In this document: in pieces, positions 7,342 through 15,122 of the stretch
How positions within the stretch are numbered: the stretch's first letter is position 1
Layout of the letters: every line of letters begins with the position of its first letter
Assembly (NCBI GenBank): GCA_017963125.1
Contig: JAGCUA010000053.1
Span: 1-64,000 of the forward strand
Length of the DNA stretch: 64,000 nucleotides
From: a bacterium
GTDB lineage: Bacteria > UBP6 > UBA1177
Direction of reading: 5' to 3'
Notes under the pieces: model-generated
Database searches by the model: none
What the model was told of the DNA's origin: nothing
Seen by the model: the letters and a program-made list of their open reading frames with translations, nothing else
Translations under genes and position numbers: made by a program

Positions 7342-8568
7342 CTATTTTTCGTTAAGAATGTGTTTTATGTTGTAAAGCTGCGGATTTTTGAGCCATTTCG
7401 AGGCTTTTTCGTAATCGTCTTCATCGATGTAGTGGAAGTTTTCGACAAGCATTTTGTAGTCGTCGGCTTCGGTATCGACAAGACGCGGTTTGATTTTGCC
7501 GGTTTTTGGATCTTCGACATCCTCGAGGTAGAGCGGAGAAACTGTTCCGTCGTTGTGGCAGACAACGATGCAGCCTGAAACACCGCGGTCAAAAAGTTCT
7601 TTTACGCCGAAACCGAGCAGCGTGCAGTATTTGAGGTCAAAAGCGCACGGGGGACAGCAGCGGACTTCGTAGCCGATTTCGGTCGGTCTGCATTTGACCT
7701 TGAGGCCGAGTTTCGTAAGTTCTTCGTTGAGGAGAACGTTGAATATATGCGCTTTCGAAACGTTTCCGAGTTCGGGATGTCCGTGTTCGTCGAAGGAAAA
7801 TTTGATTCCCGATCCGATTATTTCTTCATCAGACATGAAGTGGAAAACGCCTTCGCTGATCATTATTGCGCCGTAATCCATTCCGTAGATCTTCCTTTTG
7901 ACGATCGAGGAGATCATCATTCGTATGATCCTGTCAAAGGTGACTTCGACGTTTTTGAACATTTCGGGGATGATTATCATCGGATAGTGGCAGGCTGAAC
8001 CGATACCGAAAGCAAGATGTCCCGCCTCGCGTCCCATCGATGAGACTACGAACCAGTTTCCGCTCGTTCTTGCGTCTTCATAAATCGTCGTTGCGATCCT
8101 GACGCCTTCGTTTTTAGCCGACTGATAGCCGAAAGTAGGAAGTCTTTCAGGCAGCGGAAGGTCGTTGTCGATCGTTTTCGGAACGTGGATGTTTCTGACG
8201 GGAAGGTTCTTCTCGTTGAGATATTTTGTGATTCTGTTTGCAGTGGAAGCGGTATCGTCGCCGCCGATCGTGACAAGCAGTTCGACGTTGTTTTTAATGA
8301 AGAAATCGGGCTTGAACTCGCTGTCTTTCGGTTTGTAGCGGCTCATTTTAAGGAAAGATCCGCCGCGATTGAAATAATGGTCGGCAAGGTCAAAATCGAT
8401 ATCGACCGTATCGACATGGTCTGTGAAAAGGGTCTTCGTGCCGTAGTTAATGCCGATGACTCTGTAGTGCGCCTTCAGAAAAACTTTGGCTATCGAGCAA
8501 ACGACTGTGTTTATGCCAGGCGCCGGACCGCCGGAGCAGAGAATTGCAACGGATTTTTTGTCTTCCAT
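7342..8568 (-). CDS. pfp: Diphosphate-type 6-phosphofructokinase
   Basis: The ATG at 8568 with GAGG upstream gives 408 aa. Group markers are GGDDT (102-106) and PKTIDND (130-136): Asp in place of Gly in the first and Lys in the second are the residues that select diphosphate over ATP as phosphoryl donor. It interconverts fructose 6-phosphate and fructose 1,6-bisphosphate reversibly, fitting a fermentative metabolism together with PEP carboxykinase elsewhere in the window. It lies between ftsY and mnmA with 36-bp and 11-bp gaps, so probably one transcript. Confidence 0.9.
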   Translation of the reverse strand: MEDKKSVAILCSGGPAPGINTVVCSIAKVFLKAHYRVIGINYGTKTLFTDHVDTVDIDFDLADHYFNRGGSFLKMSRYKPKDSEFKPDFFIKNNVELLVTIGGDDTASTANRITKYLNEKNLPVRNIHVPKTIDNDLPLPERLPTFGYQSAKNEGVRIATTIYEDARTSGNWFVVSSMGREAGHLAFGIGSACHYPMIIIPEMFKNVEVTFDRIIRMMISSIVKRKIYGMDYGAIMISEGVFHFMSDEEIIGSGIKFSFDEHGHPELGNVSKAHIFNVLLNEELTKLGLKVKCRPTEIGYEVRCCPPCAFDLKYCTLLGFGVKELFDRGVSGCIVVCHNDGTVSPLYLEDVEDPKTGKIKPRLVDTEADDYKMLVENFHYIDEDDYEKASKWLKNPQLYNIKHILNEK

Positions 8569-8604
8569 GGTTTCCCTCACAAAATATTAAATAAAATCAG
8601 GTTA

Positions 8605-9942
8605 TTATTCAAAAAGAGCCTCAACAAATTCATTCGGGTCGAAGGGGCGAAGATCTTCGATTTTCTCGCCTACTCCGACAAGGTAAACCGGCAGGCCAAG
8701 TTCTTTCGAAATGCCGATTATAACGCCGCCTTTCGCGCTGCCGTCGAGTTTCGTAATGATGATTCCCGTAACTTTGACAGCCTCGCTGAACTGTTTTGCC
8801 TGTGTCAGCGCGTTCTGGCCGTTGTTCGCATCGATCACGATTATCGTTTCATGCGGCGCTCCTGGCTTTGCCTTGCCGATTACACGGTTTATCTTGATAA
8901 GTTCTTCCATAAGATTTACGCGGTTCTGCAGCCTTCCCGCCGTATCGACAAGAAGAACGTCAACATCTTTGCTCAGCGCACTGTTTACCGCATTGAAAGC
9001 GACCGAAGCCGGATCCGCGCCGTCTTTGTCACTGATAACAGTGCAGTTGTTGCGCTCGCCCCACACTTTGAGCTGCTCTACTGCCGCAGCCCTGAAAGTG
9101 TCTCCTGCCGCCAGCATCGGGATTTTTCCCTGAGCAATGAATTTGTGAGCGAGTTTGCCGATAGTCGTCGTTTTTCCCGCGCCGTTTACGCCGACCATGA
9201 GGAATATCGTCGGTTTTTCGGTGATCTCGGGGAACGGTTTATGGTTTGCGACGAGAACTTCACGGATCTGCTCTTTGAGGAACTGTTTGACATCATCGCC
9301 GCTTGAGAACTTCGAGCGGTTTTTGTTGACGAGATCCATAAGCCAGGAAACCGTCGCAACACCCATGTCAGCGGTGTAAAGGATCTCTTCGAGCTCTTCG
9401 ATCAAGTCGTCGTCGACGACATTGTTTCTGAAAAGACCGACCAGGCGCGACATAAAACCGCCTTTCCTCGTTTTTTCGAGGCCGGATTTGATTGTTGCGG
9501 CAGGTTTTTCCGGTTCGGGTTCCGGTTCCGTTGATTGTAGAGACGTTTCAGGAAACGTCTCTACGGGTTCCGTCTTTACGGATTCGGGTTCCTCGGTTTT
9601 TTCCGGTTCAGGTTCCAGTTCTGTCGGTTGTTCGGGTTCAATCGGTTTTTGAGACGTTTCGGGAAACGTCTGTACATCCTGTTCCTCGAACAGCTGGATT
9701 TCCTTGCCAGCCTCTTTGAAAGGAGGTTCTTCCGTTTTTTCGATAACCGGCTCGATTTCGGCTTTCAGCTTTTTATCGGCTTTTATGAGCTTGTCGAGCT
9801 CGGTCTCTTCGACCTCTTCCTTTTTCTCTTTCTTTTTGTCGGGCCAGAAAATAACGATCAAAAGAAGTATCAGCAGGACCGCCGGCACGATATAGAAAAA
9901 CAACTCGCCGTTTTTAAGGCTTTCTTCAATCCACACTTGCAT
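8605..9942 (-). CDS. ftsY: Signal recognition particle receptor FtsY
   Basis: The ATG at 9942 stands six bases after GGAG. One transmembrane segment (about residues 15-32) is followed by a long acidic Pro/Glu/Thr-rich linker to about residue 150, then the NG GTPase domain: GVNGAGKTT (near 250), DTAGR, and TKLDGSAKGG. It docks SRP-ribosome complexes at the membrane. A membrane anchor instead of only an amphipathic helix is known in some lineages. Oddly, the linker contains two copies of a palindromic DNA repeat (9537-9564, 9652-9672) that code for the peptides ETFPETS. Confidence 0.95.
   Translation of the reverse strand: MQVWIEESLKNGELFFYIVPAVLLILLLIVIFWPDKKKEKKEEVEETELDKLIKADKKLKAEIEPVIEKTEEPPFKEAGKEIQLFEEQDVQTFPETSQKPIEPEQPTELEPEPEKTEEPESVKTEPVETFPETSLQSTEPEPEPEKPAATIKSGLEKTRKGGFMSRLVGLFRNNVVDDDLIEELEEILYTADMGVATVSWLMDLVNKNRSKFSSGDDVKQFLKEQIREVLVANHKPFPEITEKPTIFLMVGVNGAGKTTTIGKLAHKFIAQGKIPMLAAGDTFRAAAVEQLKVWGERNNCTVISDKDGADPASVAFNAVNSALSKDVDVLLVDTAGRLQNRVNLMEELIKINRVIGKAKPGAPHETIIVIDANNGQNALTQAKQFSEAVKVTGIIITKLDGSAKGGVIIGISKELGLPVYLVGVGEKIEDLRPFDPNEFVEALFE
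9537..9564. repeat. GACGTTTC palindrome inside ftsY
   Basis: GTAGAGACGTTTC and GAAACGTCTCTAC are perfect 13-bp arms around AG. It lies in frame in the ftsY linker. The best preserved copy of a family with members at 9652, 11895, 12517, 12554, 12596 and 28587. Confidence 0.85.
9652..9672. repeat. GACGTTTC palindrome inside ftsY, second copy
   Basis: AGACGTTTC and GAAACGTCT are perfect arms around CGG. It is also in frame and encodes another ETFPETS block of the FtsY linker. Confidence 0.8.
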
Positions 9943-10051
9943 ATCCAACTCCGAAAATTATCAAAAAAATCGGCTAACTGCCGAAAAACACACTATTATT
10001 GTCAAAAAGTGCATTAAATCAAGAAAAAGGAGGCTTTTGTCGGCGCAGATT

Positions 10052-10576
10052 TCACTTCACGCAGCGGACAGCATAGCTATCCTGTTTGTGGACATCTACG
10101 ATTTTCGCTTCATAAAAATCGATATGCCAAGCACCCTCATCTCCCGTTTCAGAAGACGACCAGAGTCCTCCCAAGTCACCGAATTTGCTGTATTTTCCGC
10201 TTTCATCGAGTTCACACAGACAAGATCTTGACCAGCACGAATCGTAAGAAAGGCACCCTCTTTCATGGCTCACGTGACATTCGCCGCCGGTAACCGTGCC
10301 GGAACACTCCTGCACAAGAGTCCGAAGCTCGTCGATATTAGGCAGACGCCATTTTCTGATGCCGCCTTCTTCAAGATTTTCACAGTAAAAAACCGCTTCG
10401 CTCCAGATTTTGGAATGAGACGTCTTTTCAGACCATGAAAGCCCGCTCACCGCATCAATACAAGGGAAAACCTGATTTTCAACACATTCGGGAATGTCCG
10501 TCGCAGATTCGCTCCCGCCGCATGACGAAAGCAGAAAAGCGGCAGACAGAATAAAGACGAAAAAAATTTTTTTCAT
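10052..10576 (-). CDS. Lcl/DUF1566-type lipoprotein
   Basis: A lipoprotein signal peptide ends in LLSSC. The mature part is a Cys-rich Lcl/DUF1566 domain with WRLPNIDELRTLVQEC, CLCELDESGKYSKFGDLGGL and terminal YAVRCVK. It is clearly paralogous to 3101-3769 but lacks the long acidic linker. Its ATG follows the stop of the DUF1015 gene directly (TAAATG), so it is translationally linked to that gene even though no functional tie is obvious. Confidence 0.8.
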   Translation of the reverse strand: MKKIFFVFILSAAFLLSSCGGSESATDIPECVENQVFPCIDAVSGLSWSEKTSHSKIWSEAVFYCENLEEGGIRKWRLPNIDELRTLVQECSGTVTGGECHVSHERGCLSYDSCWSRSCLCELDESGKYSKFGDLGGLWSSSETGDEGAWHIDFYEAKIVDVHKQDSYAVRCVK

Positions 10577-11818
10577 TTAGTCGAGGATGTGAACGAGAAG
10601 TCCGCTTCTGAGCTTCGGTTCGAACCATGTCGATTTCGGCGGCATGATCCTGCCTGCGTCCGCAACGCTCATAAGCTGTTCGATCGAGGTCGGGAACATG
10701 CTGAACGCCATCGTGCATTCGCCGCTGTCGACTCTCTTTTCGAGCTCTTCGGTTCCTCTGATTCCGCCGACAAAGTCGATTTTCTCGTCGCTTCTCGGAT
10801 CGCCGATCCCAAGGATAGGAGCGAGAAGATTGTTCTGAAGAATAGCGACATCAAGGCTTTCGATCGGGTCGTCAGCCGGGAATGTGCCGTCTTTCGCTTT
10901 GATAGTGATCCATTTTTTATCCATGTAAAGGCCGAATTCTTTTGCGCATCTCGGTCTTGCTTCGCCTTCGCGGACGATTTCGAACTTTTCGAGAACTTTC
11001 TTCATGAACTCTTCTTTGGTGAGACCGTTCATCGTGAGAAGGACTCTGTTGTAGTCGAGGATCTTGAGCTGGGTTGCCGGGAAGAAAACAGCGAGGAAGA
11101 AGTTGTATTCCTTTTCCGGGTTCCAGTGCGGATCGTTTTTCATTCTCTCAGCCTTTGCTCTTGCAGCACTTGCGCTTCTGTGATGGCCGTCAGCGACGTA
11201 AAGAAGCGGAACTTCGTTGTAGAAAGTGCCTGTGATCTCATTGTTGATCCTGTTGTCTTTGATGACCCATACAGTGTGGCGGATGCCGTCGTCAGCGGTA
11301 AAATCGACTTCCGGAGTATTTTTAACAACTTCTGCAACGAGTTCGTCGATGCGTTTGTTGTCTCTGTATGTAAGGAAAACAGGTCCTGCGTTGATGTTGA
11401 GCTCGATAACGTGGCGGGTTCTGTCGTCCTCTTTTTTCTTACGGGTAAGCTCATGCTTTTTGATGAGGTCGTTGTTGTAGTCGTCAGCGCTTGCGCAGCC
11501 TACGATACCATACTGCTCGTGGCCGTTCATGACCTGGCGGTAGATGTAAAGGTGCGGTTCCTTATCCTGAACGAGAACGCCTTCCTTCATCATTTTCTGG
11601 AAGTTCTCTTTTCCTTTTGCATAAACGCTGTCGTCATAGAGATCGGTCCCTTTCGGAAGGTCGATTTCGGGTTTGTTGATGTGAAGGAAAGAGATAGGAT
11701 TGTCTTTTGCAAGTTCCCTTGCCTCTTCCGAATTGAGAACGTCATAAGGATAAGCCGCGACTTTAGAAGCGATTTCGTCACGCGGTCTGATAGCTCTGAA
11801 AGGTCTTACTGTTACCAT
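10577..11818 (-). CDS. DUF1015 family protein
   Basis: The full-length 413-aa protein matches the DUF1015 family (COG4198): start VRPFRAIRPRDEIASKVAAY and PYDVLN, middle IYRQVMNGHEQYGIVG, and the conserved LYVADGHHRSASA motif near residue 215. DUF1015 proteins lack a firm biochemical role; the DGHHR motif resembles that of the ParB-type serine kinase fold, suggesting nucleotide-dependent phosphotransfer, which is inference. GGGGGA precedes the ATG. A lipoprotein gene follows without a gap. Confidence 0.85.
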   Translation of the reverse strand: MVTVRPFRAIRPRDEIASKVAAYPYDVLNSEEARELAKDNPISFLHINKPEIDLPKGTDLYDDSVYAKGKENFQKMMKEGVLVQDKEPHLYIYRQVMNGHEQYGIVGCASADDYNNDLIKKHELTRKKKEDDRTRHVIELNINAGPVFLTYRDNKRIDELVAEVVKNTPEVDFTADDGIRHTVWVIKDNRINNEITGTFYNEVPLLYVADGHHRSASAARAKAERMKNDPHWNPEKEYNFFLAVFFPATQLKILDYNRVLLTMNGLTKEEFMKKVLEKFEIVREGEARPRCAKEFGLYMDKKWITIKAKDGTFPADDPIESLDVAILQNNLLAPILGIGDPRSDEKIDFVGGIRGTEELEKRVDSGECTMAFSMFPTSIEQLMSVADAGRIMPPKSTWFEPKLRSGLLVHILD

Positions 11819-11894
11819 GGATTCCCCCTAAAATTTAAAAGTTAATAAACAGAAAACGGCTCTTCTTATTATTGAGTCGAGGTTTTGTCAAGTA

Positions 11895-11916
11895 GAGACG
11901 TTTCATGAAACGTCTC
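11895..11916. repeat. GACGTTTC palindrome, intergenic copy
   Basis: GAGACGTTTCA and TGAAACGTCTC form a perfect 22-bp palindrome. It lies five bases before a GTCATTCTGAG element, downstream of cysC and upstream of the DUF1015 gene. Confidence 0.85.
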
Positions 11917-11921
11917 AATCA

Positions 11922-11980
11922 GCGTCATTCTGAGCAAAGCGAAGAATCTAAGAGATGTTTCGGCAAGCCTCAACATGACG
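11922..11980. repeat. GTCATTCTGAG mobile-type repeat, copy 1
   Basis: The element starts GCGTCATTCTGAGCAAAGCG and ends CTCAACATGACG. Its ends are imperfect 12-bp inverted repeats (CGTCATTCTGAG against CGTCATGTTGAG, 10 of 12 identical). It overlaps the 3' end of cysC and supplies its last codons and stop. A second copy is at 28497-28555. I recall very similar sequences in many unrelated bacterial genomes. Confidence 0.75.
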
Positions 11981-12488
11981 AATTCAAATACCCGACCAGT
12001 TTTCCAAACGATTCTTCCACCGTTTCGTTGTCGGTTTTTATAGTGAGTTCCGGGTTAAGCGGCGGTTCGTAAGGGTCGTCGATCCCGGTAAAAGAAGTTA
12101 TTTCCCCTTTTCTCGCCTTTTTGTAGAGTCCTTTTACATCGCGTTTTTCGCATATTTCAAGCGAGGTCGAGACGTAAACTTCGACAAAATTCTTACACAT
12201 TTTTCTCACGAAATCACGAGATTCGCGGTATGGCGAAATGAAGGATGCTAAAACCGTAACACCGTTGCGCTCAAGCATCGAAGCAAGGAAACCCATCCGT
12301 TTCACGTGTTCGTCGCGCTCTTTTTTTGTAAATCCGGTCTGCGGGAAGATGTTTCTCACAGTGTCGCCGTCAAGAAGTTCACATTTTACGCCTGAATTTT
12401 TGAGGTAAGCGGCCAGTTTTTCGGCGAGAGTCGTCTTCCCGGCGCCGGAAAGACCGGTAAACCAGATGACACGCGCTTCTTCAGTCAT
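11970..12488 (-). CDS. cysC: Adenylylsulfate kinase CysC
   Basis: CysC phosphorylates APS to PAPS. The 172-aa protein has the Walker A loop TGLSGAGKTT (about 11-20), LLDGDTVR, the FISPYRESRDFVR motif and GLYKKAR; its length is normal. It overlaps cdaR by 8 bases and is the last gene of folP-cdaA-cdaR-cysC. The final residues NSSC and the stop codon come from the GTCATTCTGAG repeat, so the original end has probably been replaced. A cysD gene lies apart at 20773; no cysN is present in this window. Confidence 0.95.
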   Translation of the reverse strand: MTEEARVIWFTGLSGAGKTTLAEKLAAYLKNSGVKCELLDGDTVRNIFPQTGFTKKERDEHVKRMGFLASMLERNGVTVLASFISPYRESRDFVRKMCKNFVEVYVSTSLEICEKRDVKGLYKKARKGEITSFTGIDDPYEPPLNPELTIKTDNETVEESFGKLVGYLNSSC

Positions 12489-13050
12489 TTTTTCCCCCGG
12501 ATGCCGGCTCTTTAGGGGACGTTTCGTGAGACATCTCTACAGGTTTTTGTTCAGGAGACGTTTCAGGTGACGTCTCTACGGATTGTTTCTCTTTTGGAGA
12601 CATCTCAGCTGACATCTCTACAAGCGGTTCCGGTGAGGTTTCCGCCTTTTTATCTTCCGTCCTGAAAACTATGCTCTCCGGCGAAATGCTTTTCACATCA
12701 AGCGGAAGAAAAGCCGCAGGAAGCTCCTTGGCGCCGACATTCATGGTTATCTCACCCGCACGTTCTTTCGAAAAATCGAAATTTATCACGAGATCTTCGC
12801 TTTTCACTTTACGCAGCTCGAAGAAATTTCCGCCGACTTTTACTTCGACACTGCTGACATTTTCAGAAACAAGCACCTGATCAGGTGAAATATTCGCGTT
12901 GACCCGGAGGGAATAAACTCTGTTGACAGGCTTGAAACAGACCGCTACGATCATGATCACTACCGAACACAAAACCGCAAGAAGTTTTTCGCGGCGGTTG
13001 TGGGTAAATGTCCTTTTTATAAAGCTTTGTTTTTGTGTCATTATCTTCAT
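12481..13050 (-). CDS. cdaR: CdaR-like YbbR-domain protein
   Basis: One transmembrane helix (about residues 23-39) is followed by a single YbbR-type domain (VNANISPDQVLVSENVSSVE to about 130), then a low-complexity tail full of SPETSPEQ and MSHETSP blocks. CdaR proteins bind and regulate the diadenylate cyclase CdaA, whose gene is immediately upstream. Typical CdaR has several YbbR domains; one is the short form. The tail is coded by three decayed copies of the GACGTTTC palindrome, so it is probably not functional sequence by origin. Confidence 0.8.
   Translation of the reverse strand: MKIMTQKQSFIKRTFTHNRREKLLAVLCSVVIMIVAVCFKPVNRVYSLRVNANISPDQVLVSENVSSVEVKVGGNFFELRKVKSEDLVINFDFSKERAGEITMNVGAKELPAAFLPLDVKSISPESIVFRTEDKKAETSPEPLVEMSAEMSPKEKQSVETSPETSPEQKPVEMSHETSPKEPASGGKND
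12517..12540. repeat. GACGTTTC-family palindrome in cdaR, decayed copy
   Basis: Reads GGACGTTTCGTGAGACATCTCTAC. The arms are diverged but match the family in order and spacing. In frame inside cdaR. Confidence 0.6.
12554..12579. repeat. GACGTTTC-family palindrome in cdaR, middle copy
   Basis: Starts GGAGACGTTTCAGG and ends TGACGTCTCTAC, close to the best copy at 9537. In frame; encodes VETSPETS. Confidence 0.75.
12596..12621. repeat. GACGTTTC-family palindrome in cdaR, decayed copy
   Basis: Starts GGAGACATCTCAGC and ends TGACATCTCTAC. Both arms carry the same CAT for CGT change, as if changed in step. In frame; encodes VEMSAEMS. Confidence 0.6.
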
Positions 13051-13059
13051 AAAAATCTC

Positions 13060-13854
13060 CTAAAGTCTGTTTGCGAGCTGCTGTTTGAGCGCGTCCTTGC
13101 TGAGATCGCGCGTGATCCTGCCGCCGTGGAGAAGCGAAATCTCGCCTCTCTCCTCACTGACTACGATGACGAGCGCGTCAGGAACTTTTTCGCTGATACC
13201 GTAAGCCGCCCTGTGTCTCGTTCCGAAGTTCGGGTCGATATCAGGATTCGTGCTGAGCGAGAAGAAAACTGAAGCTCTTAAGATCCTTTTGTTTTTGATG
13301 ATTACAGCACCGTCATGAAGAGGCGAATTTTTCTTGAAGATCGTAAGAAGAAGTTCTCTCGTTATGAGTGAATCGATTTCAGTTCCCTCGGCGATCGCAC
13401 CGAGTTTCACATCTTCCGAAGGCATGATTACGACAAGTGCGCCCTCACGGACCGAAGCAAGATAATCCATTGCGTTCGCGATATGACTTATGATGTCCTC
13501 TTCACCCGAAGAGTCTTCCTGCTTCATGCTGACCTTAACAAGGCTCATCGACGAGAGCATATTCTTGATTTCATTACGGAAAACCACAATTATCAGCACC
13601 GGTGCGTAGGAAAAGAAATTCCCGAGGAACCAGGTGATCCCCGTGAGATCAAAGATCCTCGCAATAATGTAGAACAGGGCCATAAGGGCGAAACCTGCCG
13701 TTACCCTGATCGATTTGCTGTCTTTGATCTCGACAAAAAAGAGATAAAAAATGAAGTAGATGCAGCAGAAATCGACTGCCGCCTTGAAAATGAAAAGCGG
13801 AACAGAATCGCTTCCCGCTACAGCCAGCAGAAATTCTGAAAAAGTTAAAGACAT
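13060..13854 (-). CDS. cdaA: Diadenylate cyclase CdaA
   Basis: CdaA makes cyclic di-AMP from two ATP at the membrane. Three hydrophobic segments (about 20-40, 50-68, 78-92) are followed by the DAC domain with both signature motifs, LHDGAVII (DGA at 181-183) and GTRHRAA (RHR at 213-215). Order and spacing are standard. Its start overlaps the end of folP by 10 bases and cdaR follows. The cdaA-cdaR pair is typical of Firmicutes but is also known in several Gram-negative phyla. Confidence 0.95.
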   Translation of the reverse strand: MSLTFSEFLLAVAGSDSVPLFIFKAAVDFCCIYFIFYLFFVEIKDSKSIRVTAGFALMALFYIIARIFDLTGITWFLGNFFSYAPVLIIVVFRNEIKNMLSSMSLVKVSMKQEDSSGEEDIISHIANAMDYLASVREGALVVIMPSEDVKLGAIAEGTEIDSLITRELLLTIFKKNSPLHDGAVIIKNKRILRASVFFSLSTNPDIDPNFGTRHRAAYGISEKVPDALVIVVSEERGEISLLHGGRITRDLSKDALKQQLANRL

Positions 13855-15041
13855 GACGGCTCCTTTAAAGCGTTGAATATTTCTAAAGTATCTTTTGCTT
13901 CTTTTACATCGTGGACTCTTATCACCGCCGCACCTTTTTCCAAAGCTATGGTATTGAGCGCGACAGTTCCCGCAAGCCTTTCAATGGGATTTTTTCTTCC
14001 GCAGAGAGCTCCGATCATACTTTTGCGGCTGAAACCGACCACTACAGGATCAAGGCATGAGAAGAAGACTTCCAGATGTTTTGTTATCGCTAAATTGTGT
14101 TCAAGAGTTTTGCCGAAACCGATCCCGGGATCGATCATGATGAGCTTTTCGTCAAACCCTTTTGCAAGCAGGGTCTCACGTGACTTATCGAAGAAATCGA
14201 GCATTTCAGGAAAAAGATCGTCGTAGTGAGGATCATGCTGCATATCCTTCGGCAGGCCCTTGATGTGACCGATGACTACAGGTTTTTGAGCAGCGGCACA
14301 GACTGAAGCCATTTCAGGATCGAAAGTGAGGCCGCTGACGTCGTTTATCATCTCAGCCCCTGCATTTACCGCGGCTTCGGCGACAGAACTTTTCACCGTA
14401 TCGATTGAAATTACAGTCTTGGGAAACTGCTTTTTTATTTCGGCAATTACAGGAACGACACGCTTTTTCTCGGTTTCGGCATCGACCGCATCACTTCCGG
14501 GACGCGTAGATTCACCGCCCACATCAATAATATCGGTACCGTTTTCAACCATTTCGGAAACATGTTTCAAAGCAGCATCGATGTTTGTCCAGCTTCCGCC
14601 GTCGGAAAAAGAATCGGGCGTGACGTTCAGGATCCCCATGATATTCGGCCGCGTCGTATCGATCCCAGGATATGAAAAAGAAAACCACGGCGCACTTGAT
14701 TTACAGAATTTCTCGACGAAATCTGCGACCTGCGGCAACTTCCAGCACTGAGCCTTCATACGCGAAACAAAATCCGGAATTCTGTCGCTTCTCAAGGAAA
14801 AGACGAAACAGCTTTTCGGCAGAGAACAGTTGACTGCATGAGCAGGAACGGCAGTCTCGCCGCCCAAAGAAAGGACTTCCTGCTTCACGACATTCGCCGC
14901 CGGAGTAGAAATATCGGACACCATGAAACTCTTTGTCGAAAAACGTCCGCGCATGATCGCTGTTCCAGCTGCGGAGACTCCGATTTTCTTCATCAGAGAG
15001 CCGTATTCTTCATCAGTAACATTGAAAGGAAAGACCTGCAT
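13845..15041 (-). CDS. folP: Dihydropteroate synthase FolP with N-terminal extension
   Basis: The catalytic TIM barrel begins about residue 130 with RPNIMGILNVTPDSFSDGG and continues with DIIDVGGESTRPGS, VISIDT, MINDVSG, DPGIGFGKT and GFSRKSM, all pterin or pABA-binding motifs in the expected order. It joins 7,8-dihydropterin pyrophosphate to p-aminobenzoate. At 398 aa it is about 120 residues longer than the common 280-aa form; the N-terminal extension resembles that of the longer DHPS variants seen in some bacteria. First gene of the folP-cdaA-cdaR-cysC group; GAGG precedes the ATG. Confidence 0.95.
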   Translation of the reverse strand: MQVFPFNVTDEEYGSLMKKIGVSAAGTAIMRGRFSTKSFMVSDISTPAANVVKQEVLSLGGETAVPAHAVNCSLPKSCFVFSLRSDRIPDFVSRMKAQCWKLPQVADFVEKFCKSSAPWFSFSYPGIDTTRPNIMGILNVTPDSFSDGGSWTNIDAALKHVSEMVENGTDIIDVGGESTRPGSDAVDAETEKKRVVPVIAEIKKQFPKTVISIDTVKSSVAEAAVNAGAEMINDVSGLTFDPEMASVCAAAQKPVVIGHIKGLPKDMQHDPHYDDLFPEMLDFFDKSRETLLAKGFDEKLIMIDPGIGFGKTLEHNLAITKHLEVFFSCLDPVVVGFSRKSMIGALCGRKNPIERLAGTVALNTIALEKGAAVIRVHDVKEAKDTLEIFNALKEPSCL

Positions 15042-15122
15042 TTGAGCCTCAAAAAAATAACCGCTGAATTTTACGAGTTATATCCGACAAGTCAAATGGA
15101 AAGACGTATTAAAACAAAAGAT

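Noticed and set aside
8185-9306. A 373-codon plus-strand frame across pfp and ftsY
   Set aside because: It runs antisense through two well-conserved genes and has no recognisable domain or proper start signal.
10600-10640. GGTTCGAA near 10618 as a tRNA T-arm
   Set aside because: It lies inside the DUF1015 coding region and no cloverleaf can be drawn around it. No tRNA or rRNA gene was found in the window.
10589-11845. A long open frame (418 codons) on the plus strand opposite the DUF1015 gene
   Set aside because: Its product is a Phe/Val/Asp-rich shadow of the opposite strand; the minus-strand protein matches a conserved family over its full length.
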